Assembly (NCBI RefSeq): GCF_004362525.1
Contig: NZ_SNXS01000003.1
Coordinates: 558,001 to 622,000, forward strand
DNA: 64,000 nucleotides
Direction: 5' to 3'
DNA from: Roseateles toxinivorans
Lineage (GTDB): Bacteria; Pseudomonadota; Gammaproteobacteria; Burkholderiales; Burkholderiaceae_C
The position numbers and the translations under genes were made by a program. Positions 8,606 through 17,016 of the stretch are shown piece after piece; positions within the stretch are counted from its first letter, which is position 1; every line of letters starts with the position of its first letter. The notes under the pieces are model-generated. The model was not told where the DNA came from, ran no database searches, and saw nothing but the letters and a program-made list of their open reading frames with translations.

Positions 8606-10522
8606 ATGACGCCCTTCAAGAAACTTCTCAAGCGCACCGGCGCCCAACCCCGTGTTTTCATCGCCTTGGTGGCCGCGGCGTTGCTGCTGGCAAGCCTGTC
8701 GGCCTTGTACGTTCGGGCCCAGCGGGAAAGCGATGCTCGCAAAAGCCCCGAAGCGCGCCAGTTCGAGCAGGCGCCGGACGACTGGCTGGACCATGAACAC
8801 ACGGTCTCGCATTTCCGCCGGGCACTGGACGGCGGCAATCTCTCGGCCGTGGGCCTGGCCAACGCCCAGCCCGGGCTGGTGCTGTATACGCTGAAGAGCG
8901 GCGAAAAGGCCAGTGCAACGGTGCCAGGCTGCACGGCGCAAGGCTGTGCCGGCACCGCGCTGGACCGACTCGGCGACAAGAGCGCCGAGGCCGGTTTTGC
9001 GCTGGTCAGCGTCAATGTCGACCCACGTACCGGCAGCCGCCGCCTGCTGGACTGGGCCGACAAGCTGCTGTCGCCTCTGCTGCTGGTGGGAACACTCGTC
9101 GCGGCGCTGATCCTGGCCACCAAGTTGCAGACCGGCATGGGCGGGGCTGCGTCCAAGCTGTCGGCGCGGCCGCAGACGCAATTTGCCGATGTCATCGGCA
9201 GCGACGAGGCCAAGGCCGGGTTGACGCGGGTCAAGGCCTTCATGCACGACCCGGCGCAGTACGCCAGGCTGGGCGCGTCGGCTCCGCGAGGCGTGCTGTT
9301 GGTGGGCCCACCCGGCACCGGCAAGACCCTGCTGGCCAAGGCCTTGGCAGGCGAGAGCAAGGCCAATTTCATCGCCGTCGATGGCTCCTATTTCACCGCC
9401 ATGTTCTATGGTGCCGGCGTCGCAAAGGTCAAGGATCTGTTCAAGCTGGCGCGCAAGAACGCGCCCTGCGTGCTGTTCATCGACGAGGTTGACGGCATCG
9501 GCAAGCGCAGTACGGGTGGATCGGGCGGGGGCGCAGAGTCAGAGCTGAACCGCATCATCAATCGGGTGCTGGTCGAGATGGACGGCTTTGAGAGCCTGGA
9601 CAACGTGGTCGTCGTGGCTGCCACCAACCACGAGGACAACGTCGACCCGGCGATGCGCCGGCCCGGACGCTTCGACATGCTGGTGCGCCTGACCTTGCCA
9701 ACCCTGCCGGACCGCCAGCAGCTGTTCGATCTCTACATCGGCAAGCTGCGGCACGACGGCACGGCCGATACCGCAGCGCTGGCGCGCATGACCGCGGGTC
9801 TGTCGCCGGCCGACATCGCCAACACCGTCAACAAGGCTGCCTCCAGCGCGGCCGAAGCCGGTGCCCAGACCGTGTCGCACGAGCACTTGCTGCGCGCCAT
9901 CGAGACCCACCAGCTCGGTGGCGAGGTGTCGGCCATCAAGGGGCTGCTCAGCGAGAGCACGCGCGAGCGCCTGGCCTACCACGAGGCTGGCCATGCGCTG
10001 GTCGGCCACTGGCTGGACCTCGGGGCCGTGGAGCGCGTCACCATCGAGCCCCGCGGCCAGGCCCTGGGCGTGACCTACATCAGCCGTGGCACCGAAGACC
10101 CGTTGTACGCGCAGGCCGAACTCAGCAACCGCCTGGCCATGATGCTCGGCGGGCGCGAGGCCGAGTTGCTGGTCAAGGGCAGCGTCTCCAGCGGCGCCTC
10201 GGACGACTTGAAGCGCGCCTCCGAACTGGCCATCAATATGGTCGGCTCGCTGGGCTTCTCCAAGACCTTCGGCCTGCTGAGCGTGGCCGGCGTGCCCAAG
10301 GAACTGCTGGGCCCCGACATTCAGTCGGCGGTGTTGAAGGAGGCGCGGGCGATGCTCGAGCAGGCGCAGGCCCAGTGCCAGCAACTGCTGACGTCGCGGC
10401 GCTGGCAACTCGATGCACTGGCGCAGGCCCTGTTGCATCGTGAGGTTCTGTGTGGCGACGAGCTGAACGGGCTGCTCGCAGGGGGGGATGGACCCCTCGC
10501 CCGCGTTGAGAGTTTTGCCTGA
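8606..10522 (+). CDS. FtsH-type AAA+ zinc metalloprotease (divergent paralogue)
   Basis: A 638-residue membrane protease. TM1 lies near residues 17-38, a periplasmic part of about 115 residues follows, and TM2 is near 153-173. The AAA+ module has Walker A GPPGTGKT (234-241), Walker B LFIDEVD and the arginine-finger region MRRPGRFD. The pore loop is FYG where housekeeping FtsH usually has FVG. The M41 protease domain has HEAGH at 459-463, with a downstream zinc-ligand Asp in ASDDLKRAS. It should pull membrane or damaged proteins into its chamber and degrade them. The start at 8606 is preferred because GAGG lies seven bases before it. The unusual pore loop, divergent periplasmic part and absence of rlmE/ftsJ beside it suggest a second, specialised copy. 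Confidence 0.92.
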   Translation: MTPFKKLLKRTGAQPRVFIALVAAALLLASLSALYVRAQRESDARKSPEARQFEQAPDDWLDHEHTVSHFRRALDGGNLSAVGLANAQPGLVLYTLKSGEKASATVPGCTAQGCAGTALDRLGDKSAEAGFALVSVNVDPRTGSRRLLDWADKLLSPLLLVGTLVAALILATKLQTGMGGAASKLSARPQTQFADVIGSDEAKAGLTRVKAFMHDPAQYARLGASAPRGVLLVGPPGTGKTLLAKALAGESKANFIAVDGSYFTAMFYGAGVAKVKDLFKLARKNAPCVLFIDEVDGIGKRSTGGSGGGAESELNRIINRVLVEMDGFESLDNVVVVAATNHEDNVDPAMRRPGRFDMLVRLTLPTLPDRQQLFDLYIGKLRHDGTADTAALARMTAGLSPADIANTVNKAASSAAEAGAQTVSHEHLLRAIETHQLGGEVSAIKGLLSESTRERLAYHEAGHALVGHWLDLGAVERVTIEPRGQALGVTYISRGTEDPLYAQAELSNRLAMMLGGREAELLVKGSVSSGASDDLKRASELAINMVGSLGFSKTFGLLSVAGVPKELLGPDIQSAVLKEARAMLEQAQAQCQQLLTSRRWQLDALAQALLHREVLCGDELNGLLAGGDGPLARVESFA

Positions 10523-10647
10523 AGCACCGTTCGCCAACGCACAGACCATCTGCCCGACAAGGCCTAGATTGGCGCAAGCGGGGCCATGCCGATGTGCGCC
10601 GGCCTGCCTCGCTTGCTCCCAACCCGCGCCAGCAAAGGATATCCACC

Positions 10648-10722
10648 ATGAACCGAATCGTCTGGCTTGTAGGTGCCGTCGTCATCATCCTTTTCGTGCT
10701 CGGCTATTTCGGGCTGCGCTGA
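10648..10722 (+). CDS. 24-residue single-helix membrane peptide
   Basis: A short frame encodes 24 residues: MNR, then one hydrophobic helix (IVWLVGAVVIILFVLGYFG), then LR and a TGA stop. An AAAGGA ribosome site lies about eight bases before the ATG, which is a better site than many longer genes here have. The composition, positive ends and membrane-length helix argue for a real microprotein. Similar tiny hydrophobic proteins are, from memory, common in proteobacterial genomes but uncharacterised. It lies 125 bases downstream of the FtsH-like protease and could be a partner or substrate of it; that is a guess from position. Confidence 0.6.
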   Translation: MNRIVWLVGAVVIILFVLGYFGLR

Positions 10723-10831
10723 GAGTGATCTCCGCCTGACGGACTGACGCTACCCACGCATCGGGCCATGAGCTGACGGCCTCAGCCTTCAGCGTAGGGT
10801 TCGCCGTGAGACACGAACCCATGCTTGCGCA

Positions 10832-10885
10832 CCGGCCCGCTGGTGGTGATTGGCAAGGCCGAAGGCGGGTCAATGGCCGCTCGCG
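10832..10885 (+). repeat. Decayed intergenic repeat, copy B
   Basis: Partner of the copy at 8278-8330, sharing GATTGGCAAGGCC at 10848-10860 and similar flanks. It lies in the 347-base gap between the 24-residue gene and the next PEP-CTERM gene (10723-11069). I see no other gene or clear promoter in that gap; a TGGCAC at 10899 lacks the matching -12 element of a sigma-54 site. Confidence 0.45.
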
Positions 10886-11069
10886 TTATCCGACGCCGTG
10901 GCACTGCGGGCTACCGGCCGTGAAAAGCCATCCGGCAACCCCGCGTGATGGCCTTCACCGACTCGGGCATGGAGTCCATCCATGAGTTCGATGCTTGACC
11001 CTGCTCAATGCCTGCCGCGCGACGCGTCCTCACACTGGATGGCGTTGTCCACCCAACAGGAGAGCCGAA

Positions 11070-12107
11070 GTGTCCATGTCGCGTAGCTTGATCGCCACCA
11101 TCGTGGCGCTGCTGGGGCCGCTGGCCCAGGCTGCACCCATCGCCTCGTCCGACGTGACGATCCGAGACGTCAACGGGCTCAGCAGCAGCGTGTCCGCTGG
11201 CCCGGGCGAGGCGGCCGTGCTGGCACCGCTGTCGCTGGACAGCGCGCTGTCGGGCGGCCTGCAGCAGTCGCTGCACCGGGGCACGGCGGCGGCGGAGCAG
11301 CAGACGCTGCGCGGCGTGGCCACGCTGAGCGCCTGGCACCCGTCGGCGGCCAACCTGTTCACCGCCAGTACCGACGCCAGTTTCTTCAAGCATGTGCAGG
11401 TGCTGCCCGGCACCTCGGGCCTGGACTGGGGCGCGGCGGTACAGTTCGACGTACTGCTGCGCGTGGACGGGCAGATCGGCGCCGGCTGGCTCAACCCGCT
11501 GGTGTTTGGCGGCATGCCGACCTACAGCAACGCGCGTTCGCTGGCCAGTGTCGACGCGCGGGTGGACTACCGCATCATCGACCTGAACCAGGGCGTGCCC
11601 GGCTGCGGTGAGTGCGGTCCGGCAAAGGTGATGGGCTTCGGCTATTACGGACACGTCCTGTTCGACGCCAAGGTCGATGCCTGGACTGGTGCCGAAGGCC
11701 GGATCGAGTCGCGCTGGGGGCCTCCAGGCGAATGGGTGGGTGGCACGCTGCCGTCGGCCAACAACTACGAGTTCTTCGAAAGCAACATCCGCGCGTCCGA
11801 CCAGTTGAGCCACTTCCCGGACACGAGCCTGCGCCGCTACACCGTGTCCACCTTCGTCGGCAACACGTTGGAAATCTCGGGCGACATGAACCTGTTTGTG
11901 CAGGCCATGGGCCAGGGCACGACCTCGCAGTCGACCGGCTACTTCGCGCATTCCTTCGACGCCGAGCTGGTCAGCGCCCAAGGGCTGGCCTTCGACGGCG
12001 AACTCGCCGGCATCTACCCCGCGGTGCCCGAGCCGGGGACCTGGGCGACGCTGCTCGCCGGGCTGGCCCTGCTGGGCGGCGTAGCGCGGCGCCGAGCGGC
12101 GCGCTGA
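11070..12107 (+). CDS. PEP-CTERM sorting domain protein
   Basis: A 345-residue exported protein. The N-terminal signal peptide (SRSLIATIVALLGPLAQA) is followed by a beta-rich body with no domain that I can name. The C-terminus has the PEP-CTERM tail: VPEPGTW, a hydrophobic helix (LLAGLALLGGVA) and RRRAAR. Such tails are recognised by exosortase (EpsH/XrtA family), which cleaves and sorts the protein to the cell surface or exopolysaccharide matrix. A GTG start at 11070 fits best, since AGGAG (11058-11062) lies seven bases before it; ATG at 11076 would be thirteen bases away. The body contains CGECG (near residues 178-182), a possible disulphide pair. No exosortase gene is in the window. Confidence 0.85.
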   Translation: MSMSRSLIATIVALLGPLAQAAPIASSDVTIRDVNGLSSSVSAGPGEAAVLAPLSLDSALSGGLQQSLHRGTAAAEQQTLRGVATLSAWHPSAANLFTASTDASFFKHVQVLPGTSGLDWGAAVQFDVLLRVDGQIGAGWLNPLVFGGMPTYSNARSLASVDARVDYRIIDLNQGVPGCGECGPAKVMGFGYYGHVLFDAKVDAWTGAEGRIESRWGPPGEWVGGTLPSANNYEFFESNIRASDQLSHFPDTSLRRYTVSTFVGNTLEISGDMNLFVQAMGQGTTSQSTGYFAHSFDAELVSAQGLAFDGELAGIYPAVPEPGTWATLLAGLALLGGVARRRAAR

Positions 12108-12125
12108 GCCGGGCCCGGCTCAAGA

Positions 12126-12298
12126 CCCGTTGCCTCAGTCGGTGTGTTGCCGCTGCCATCTCGCTTGTTGCTGGCAGCGCAGCCCGAGTGGGTCCATGTG
12201 GTGCTGCAGGTGGTGCGGCGCATGGTCTCGCGCCACCTGCCGGGCCGCGCCGGGCTCAAGCCGGCGATGGCCACTGTGGATCGGTCTCGCTGATCCAG
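12126..12298 (+). pseudogene. IS91-family transposase remnant
   Basis: Translating from 12147 gives a stretch beginning LPLPSRLLLAAQPEW, then VVLQVVRRMVSRHLPG and RAGLKPA, which matches the core of IS91-type transposases of proteobacteria as I know them. A frameshift then moves the match to another frame, giving GHCGSVSLIQ up to about 12298, after which similarity stops. There is no start codon, zinc-binding N-terminus or catalytic tyrosine region. It is a broken fragment about 170 bases long between a PEP-CTERM gene and the Mrr gene. The following 12299-12459 holds nothing that I recognise. Confidence 0.6.
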
Positions 12299-12459
12299 CC
12301 AAGTGGGCTGACCTTTTGCGTCAATACCTTCATTTCAAACCGGCGTGGTTCAATGGCTTCGGTCTGATCCACGGCATTGCATGAAGCCGAGCCGGCCATT
12401 CATGGGTACCCGCTCATGACCGATCCCCGACGTTCTCGCAGCTTGACGACGGCCCACCA

Positions 12460-13365
12460 TCAGTCGAAGAAATCCTCATCGAGCTTCTTGATGTAGACCA
12501 CTTCCTCGACCCGACAGCCGATGTCGAATCGGATCATCAACCGAGTGAGAAGGAGGCCATCGATCAAGACGATGCGCTTGCTCAGCATGTCGGCCGTCTC
12601 TTTCGCCGCCGGTGAGAAGGCCGAGGTAGTGACGAACAAGCCCTTGTTCGCCTTGAACCGATCCAGCGAGCCGAAGAAGTCCCTGATCTCGCCCGACGAA
12701 ACCTTGCTGTCCGTGTAGCGCTTTGCCTGGACGTAGATCCGATCCAGACCCAAGGCATCCTGATCGATGACGCCGTCAACGCCACCGTCGCCGCTCTTGC
12801 CCAGCGCCTTACCGGCTTCGATGGCTGATCCGCCGTAGCCCATGGCGATCAAGAGCTGAACGACGAGGCGCTCGAAGAAGTCGGGAGGTGAGGCAAGTAT
12901 CTTCGCCAGTAGCTCGGCGCTGAGTGACTGCTGAAGCTCGTCACTGGCAGACCGGATGACCTCATCGGGCGCCAACTCCTTGAAGTTCGTAGGCTCCGCT
13001 TGTGGTGCGGTTGGACTCTGTGTAGCGGCCTCTCGGAATGCCTTGAATTCCGGAAAGGACTCAAGGAACTTGATATTGATGGTCTGCGGCGGGTTGGCCA
13101 GCACAGCTCGGCCTCGTTCACTGATCTCGAAATACGCGCGCTTGGTGAGCCTGATCAGGCCGGCCTTGCCCAGGTAGCTCTTGGCCCAGTTCACGCGGTT
13201 GGCGAAGGTCGTCTGCTTGCCCGAAGGCAGGAGCTCTGACAGCTCTGCCTCGGTCAAAGCCAGCTTGGCCCCGAGCACGGCGACGACATCGGAGATGCTA
13301 ACCTCGCCGGCAGCAGACTCCTTGAGCACCGGCAGCATCAACGACTGAAAGTCCGGGATCGCCAT
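12460..13365 (-). CDS. mrr: Mrr-type (type IV) restriction endonuclease
   Basis: A 301-residue protein with an N-terminal winged-helix Mrr_N domain (about residues 1-95) and a C-terminal nuclease domain. The catalytic part shows GDGGVDG at 192-198 and QAK at 213-215, the D-x(n)-Q-x-K pattern of the Mrr family. It should cut DNA carrying foreign modification, typically methylated sites, and act as a standalone defence gene. The start at 13365 follows a strong GGAGGAGG site; twelve extra residues upstream in frame are not needed. The gene is visibly lower in GC than its neighbours and sits beside an IS91 remnant, both signs of transfer. No methylase is beside it, as expected for type IV. Confidence 0.9.
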   Translation of the reverse strand: MAIPDFQSLMLPVLKESAAGEVSISDVVAVLGAKLALTEAELSELLPSGKQTTFANRVNWAKSYLGKAGLIRLTKRAYFEISERGRAVLANPPQTINIKFLESFPEFKAFREAATQSPTAPQAEPTNFKELAPDEVIRSASDELQQSLSAELLAKILASPPDFFERLVVQLLIAMGYGGSAIEAGKALGKSGDGGVDGVIDQDALGLDRIYVQAKRYTDSKVSSGEIRDFFGSLDRFKANKGLFVTTSAFSPAAKETADMLSKRIVLIDGLLLTRLMIRFDIGCRVEEVVYIKKLDEDFFD

Positions 13366-13561
13366 AGTTGTGCCTCCTCCGTGGCTGCCATGTGGGAGCA
13401 TGATTCTATGAGGAGGACCACTTTTGGAGACCGCGATCGGTTTTCGACTTGCTCAGGGGTAACCCGACGGCTGACATGTCTCAATTCAACACTCGCCGTC
13501 CATCACAGGGGCACCGTTTTAGCAGGCCTCAGCCCGGAAGTGACTCCCAGCCCAAACGAAG

Positions 13562-14185
13562 TCAGACCCCCTGACGCAGGATCTTGAATCCCAACGCGAC
13601 AACAACAAGCCATCCCACCATCCCCGCGCCATAGAAAGCCAAGCCCGTGGCGACGACATTGCTCATGCCCAGGCCGACCAGAGCGGGCATGGCAATGCCG
13701 GCCACCGCACAGAACAGGGCCCATGGCATCGAGCCCGCCGCCCAGAAGTTCGCGGCCAGCACGAAGCAGGCGACGATCAGGGAGCCGAAGGCCAGCATGA
13801 AGGCGATGCTGTGCAGCACGGCCGGGGTGTTCATCACGGGCTGAAGGTCTTCGGGCGTGCCGGGTGGAAAGCCCAGTGCCGCTGGCGCCGGAAACACCCC
13901 TGCCATCACCAGGCCAAGGCCGTAGAGGCCCAGCAGCACCGGCGCAGCCACTGCACCGGTGGCGCGCCAGACGCCGGCGGCAAACATCATGGTCAGCGTG
14001 CCGCTGATGATGAAGGTGGCCATCATCAGCCAGCCGCGGTCGCCCAGGCTGAGCATGCTGACGGCATGCTTGCTCAAGTTGAAGCCGGGCCGAATCAGGC
14101 TCTCGATGGTTGCCACCAGAAAGAAGATGCCGGCGGCCGTGATGCCGGCCATCAGCAGGGATTGTGTTGTTTGATCATTCGCCAT
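13562..14185 (-). CDS. DUF998-family integral membrane protein
   Basis: A 207-residue membrane protein with six predicted helices. The segment RPGFNLSKHAVSMLSLGDRGW after the first helix is typical of DUF998 proteins, as is the later GVFPAPAALGFPPGTP loop. The family's function is not established. The start at 14185 (MANDQTT) has an AAGAGGA site just before it; the five residues upstream in frame would begin with TTG. It stands alone, divergent from a VOC protein gene, and the two may share the roughly 240-base upstream region. Confidence 0.85.
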   Translation of the reverse strand: MANDQTTQSLLMAGITAAGIFFLVATIESLIRPGFNLSKHAVSMLSLGDRGWLMMATFIISGTLTMMFAAGVWRATGAVAAPVLLGLYGLGLVMAGVFPAPAALGFPPGTPEDLQPVMNTPAVLHSIAFMLAFGSLIVACFVLAANFWAAGSMPWALFCAVAGIAMPALVGLGMSNVVATGLAFYGAGMVGWLVVVALGFKILRQGV

Positions 14186-14425
14186 GTAGGTCCTCTTCAA
14201 AAGTAGGGGTCGCAGAGGCAGCGCGCCTCCGAATCACGACGACCGAGGCTGGGGCATATCGACAAACTGTTGCGTGGAGTCGCCGGACCCGGCGCACTGA
14301 TATTTTTTCAATCAAACCGCTCGCGCCTGTCGATTTCGGCTGGGCAGTTTCGTCGTTAGAGTGGAGGCCGGGTGCTGCAGCGCCAAGCTCCAACCTATCA
14401 ACGACATCAGTGAGTGAATCCATCC

Positions 14426-14854
14426 ATGAACCAGAAAATATTCGTCAATCTGCCGGTCAAGAACATCGAGAAGACCCGCGCCTTCTTCACCAGCCTGGGC
14501 TACAGCTTCAACCCGCAGTTCAGCAACGACAGCGCGCTGTGCATGGTGATCAGCGAGCACATCTTCGCGATGCTGCTGGCCGAGCCCTTCTTCCAGACCT
14601 TCACCCGCAAGCCTGTGGCCGATGCAACTAAGGGCACCGAGGTGCTGGTCTGCCTGTCGTGCGACAGCCGCGCCGAGGTGGATGCACTGGTCGCCAAGGC
14701 CGTGGCGGCCGGCGGCAAGACGCCCAATGCGCCGGTGGACCATGGCTTTATGTACGGCCACGGATTCGAGGACCTGGACGGCCATCTGTGGGAGCTGATG
14801 TACATGGACATGGCTGCCGCGGCGCAGGCGCACGGCGCTTCGCAGCAGGGCTGA
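14426..14854 (+). CDS. VOC (glyoxalase/bleomycin resistance) superfamily protein
   Basis: A 142-residue protein of the vicinal oxygen chelate superfamily. It starts with the strand and helix pattern IFVNLPVKNIEKTRAFFTSLG, where the first Asp or His metal ligand is replaced by Asn. It ends with the paired module GFMYGHGFEDLDGHLWELMYMD, where the glutamate before LMYMD is a possible metal ligand. This subtype is widespread and its substrates are mostly unknown; lactoylglutathione lyase activity should not be assumed. The ATG at 14426 is used, although a GTG four codons upstream is also possible. Monocistronic in appearance, with the next gene convergent. Confidence 0.88.
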   Translation: MNQKIFVNLPVKNIEKTRAFFTSLGYSFNPQFSNDSALCMVISEHIFAMLLAEPFFQTFTRKPVADATKGTEVLVCLSCDSRAEVDALVAKAVAAGGKTPNAPVDHGFMYGHGFEDLDGHLWELMYMDMAAAAQAHGASQQG

Positions 14855-14873
14855 ACGGGGCTTGCCGGAGCCA

Positions 14874-15452
14874 TCACGGCTTTGCCCGGTGGCTTCCAAG
14901 CAAGCCGCTGGCAACATCGAATCCGCGGCAGGCCCCGACGGCGATCAACCCGGCGACAAGAACCATCGCCGCCGTGTGAACGCCAACTGCCGCGACCGCC
15001 AGCGCCAGTGAGTCAGACGCCGTGATCGCTGGGCCTGCCGCGGTGCCGCTGAAGCACAGTGGCACCAGCGCAGGCACCAGCATCAAGCCCGCCCCGTGGG
15101 CGGTGGACATCATGAAGGACCAGAGCGCCAGCCCGAAGTGACTGGCTGGCGCTGGCCGCCACCCGCAGTGGCGCCCCGTCAGGCAGAGCACCACGGCGAC
15201 CACCAGCAGGCAGCCCGCCAACACTTGCACCAGCCGGCGATCCATTGCCAGGCCGAGCAGCACCGTGACTGCTACCAGGCCGACCGAGGCGACATGCCCT
15301 GCCGCCAGCGGCAGCAAGGCCCGCAGTGCCTGTCGGCGGTCGCCTGACTTCACACCCCAGGCGGCGGCGAAGATCCAGCCGCTGGTGGGGTTCAGCCCGT
15401 GCAGGGCACCGACACCGGCAATTGCCAGCCAGGGCCAGAGGCTGTCTGCCAT
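14874..15452 (-). CDS. Small integral membrane protein, possibly NicO/RcnA-like
   Basis: A 192-residue membrane protein with five or six helices. In the first helix pair it has GALHGLNPTSGW, a later AAGHVASV and a third histidine motif, STAHGAG. Histidines placed in membrane helices after an HGLxP motif recall the NicO/RcnA family of nickel and cobalt exporters, but the spacing is not the classic HxxxxDH pattern and I would not assert metal transport. The ORF begins at ATG 15452. It follows the DUF899 gene on the same strand after a 34-base gap and may be the last gene of that run. Confidence 0.65.
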   Translation of the reverse strand: MADSLWPWLAIAGVGALHGLNPTSGWIFAAAWGVKSGDRRQALRALLPLAAGHVASVGLVAVTVLLGLAMDRRLVQVLAGCLLVVAVVLCLTGRHCGWRPAPASHFGLALWSFMMSTAHGAGLMLVPALVPLCFSGTAAGPAITASDSLALAVAAVGVHTAAMVLVAGLIAVGACRGFDVASGLLGSHRAKP

Positions 15453-15486
15453 TGCGCGCCCTGGTGCCCGCTCACGAAGCCTGGTG

Positions 15487-16275
15487 TCAGGCCTGCGCCG
15501 CGCAGCAGGCGCTGCCGGCGGCGGCCGGGGCCGCCTTCACAGGCGCTGCGGGCTCGTAGCGGTCGTGGTGGCGCAGCCACTCCATGCCGTAGGCCATGCC
15601 CTCTTCGTCGCGGCCCACGGGGGTCAGGTCGAGCAGGTGGTAGGTGCCCATCATCACTTCCACGCCGCGGCCGAAGCGCGAGTAGGTATGGAAGACCTGG
15701 CCGCCATCGTCCCGGTAGAACACGCTGATGCCAGGCGCTTCGGCCTGCGGGAAGGGCTGCAGCTTGTAGTTGTAGTGCACTTCGCCCGAGGCTAGCTCCT
15801 GCGGCGTGAAGCTGACGTGGAAGTCGCGGTTGAAGTCGCTGCCCTGCGACGACACCCACTTGAAGCGCCAGCCCATGCGCTGGCGAAAGCGCTCGATGTC
15901 GGCCAGCGGCGCGCACGACACAGCCAGCAGCGTCACATCGCGTTGCGCGAGATGCGCGGTCATGCCGTCGTGGTGGTCGGCCATGAAGGAGCAGCTCTTG
16001 CAGCCCTGCTCCCAGCCGGGGGCGAACATGAAGTGCTGCACCAGCAGCTGGCGGCGGCCGTCGAACAGATCGGCGAGCCGGCGCGGGCCCATGGGCGTTT
16101 CGAAGACATAGTCTTTGTCCATGCGCACCCAGGGCAGGGCGCGGCGCTCCTGGGCGAGCTGGTCGTTCCAGCGCGTCAGCTCCTTCTCGCGCTCCAGCAG
16201 TTTGATGCGCTCGGCGAGCCAGCGCTCGTGGGAGACGACGGGGTGGTGGGTGTTGTCTGCAGTGGCTGTGTTCAT
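15487..16275 (-). CDS. DUF899 family thioredoxin-like protein
   Basis: A 262-residue protein of the DUF899 group. The thioredoxin-fold core has HFMFAPGWEQGCKSCSF, with CKSC giving Cys92 and Cys95, and the typical later motif HTYSRFGRGVEVMMGTYHLLDL. Proteins of this group are annotated as thioredoxin-like, but a redox role has not been shown to my knowledge. The C-terminus carries an Ala-rich tail ending SACCAAQA. An AGGAG site lies six bases before the ATG at 16275. It follows the beta-propeller gene by 35 bases and is probably co-transcribed with it and with the regulator upstream. Confidence 0.9.
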   Translation of the reverse strand: MNTATADNTHHPVVSHERWLAERIKLLEREKELTRWNDQLAQERRALPWVRMDKDYVFETPMGPRRLADLFDGRRQLLVQHFMFAPGWEQGCKSCSFMADHHDGMTAHLAQRDVTLLAVSCAPLADIERFRQRMGWRFKWVSSQGSDFNRDFHVSFTPQELASGEVHYNYKLQPFPQAEAPGISVFYRDDGGQVFHTYSRFGRGVEVMMGTYHLLDLTPVGRDEEGMAYGMEWLRHHDRYEPAAPVKAAPAAAGSACCAAQA

Positions 16276-16310
16276 GATGGCTCCTTTGAGTGGGTGTGGT
16301 GTGACTTCGA

Positions 16311-16967
16311 TCAGGATCGGGGGCGGCGCACCGCGCGCACCTTGCCGCTCTCGCCACCCCCGGCGTAGAACAGATCGGCGCCATCGGATTCGAGCCCGCT
16401 GACACCGGCACCTGGCGGCATGCCCAGCCGTTCGAGCACGACACCGCTGGCCGGGTCGATGCGGCGGATTTCGCTCTCGTCGCCCTCCCAGACGCCGTGC
16501 CACAGCTCGCCGTCGACCCAGGTCACGCCGGTGACGAAGCGGTTGGACTCGATGCTGCGTATCACCGCGCCGGTCTCGGGGTTGATCTGGTGGATCTTGC
16601 GGTCGCGGTACTGGCCCACCCACAGGCTGCCCTCGGCCCAGGTGAGGCCCGAGTCGCCGCCGTGGCCGGGAGCGGGAATGGTGGCCAGCACCTTGCCGCT
16701 GCCCGGGTCGATCTTGTCGATGCGCGACTCGGCGATCTGGTAGAGGTAGGTGCCGTCGAAGGCGGTGCCGGCGTCGCAGGCGCAATCGATGCTGCGCGTG
16801 GGCTCGCCGCTGGCCGGGTCGAAGGCCATCAGTGCCGCGCCGGTGGCGGCCCAGACGCGCTGACCATCGTGGGTGACGCCGGCGATCTTGCTGGCACCGG
16901 AGAAGGGGCCGTACTCGCGGACGATCTCGGCCGCGTGGACGGGGACCTGGCTTTCTTGCTTGCTCAT
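16311..16967 (-). CDS. Beta-propeller protein, glutamine cyclotransferase/Vgb-like
   Basis: A 218-residue protein built from about five repeats of the type VWAATGAALMAFDPASGE, each ending with I-DPxSG. This is the blade pattern of Vgb lyase and glutamine cyclotransferase-like propellers. No signal peptide is seen, so it is probably cytoplasmic. The repeat number is small for a closed propeller, so it may dimerise. Its role is unknown; it may sense or bind a small ligand for the DUF899 protein encoded next. A GGAG site precedes the ATG at 16967. It is 49 bases downstream of the HTH regulator gene. Confidence 0.78.
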   Translation of the reverse strand: MSKQESQVPVHAAEIVREYGPFSGASKIAGVTHDGQRVWAATGAALMAFDPASGEPTRSIDCACDAGTAFDGTYLYQIAESRIDKIDPGSGKVLATIPAPGHGGDSGLTWAEGSLWVGQYRDRKIHQINPETGAVIRSIESNRFVTGVTWVDGELWHGVWEGDESEIRRIDPASGVVLERLGMPPGAGVSGLESDGADLFYAGGGESGKVRAVRRPRS

Positions 16968-17016
16968 CTGTGTTGACTCCGTTGATAGCGCCTCTGGTCA
17001 GCGCCTGGAGTCAACT

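Noticed and set aside
10899-10916. TGGCAC upstream of the PEP-CTERM gene at 11070 as a sigma-54 site
   Set aside because: The -12 TTGC element is absent at the required five-base spacing.
13440-13520. Sequence near 13470 resembling an IS end
   Set aside because: It contains TGTCTCAATTCAAC, which looks IS-like, but I found no matching partner or transposase frame, so it is not supported.
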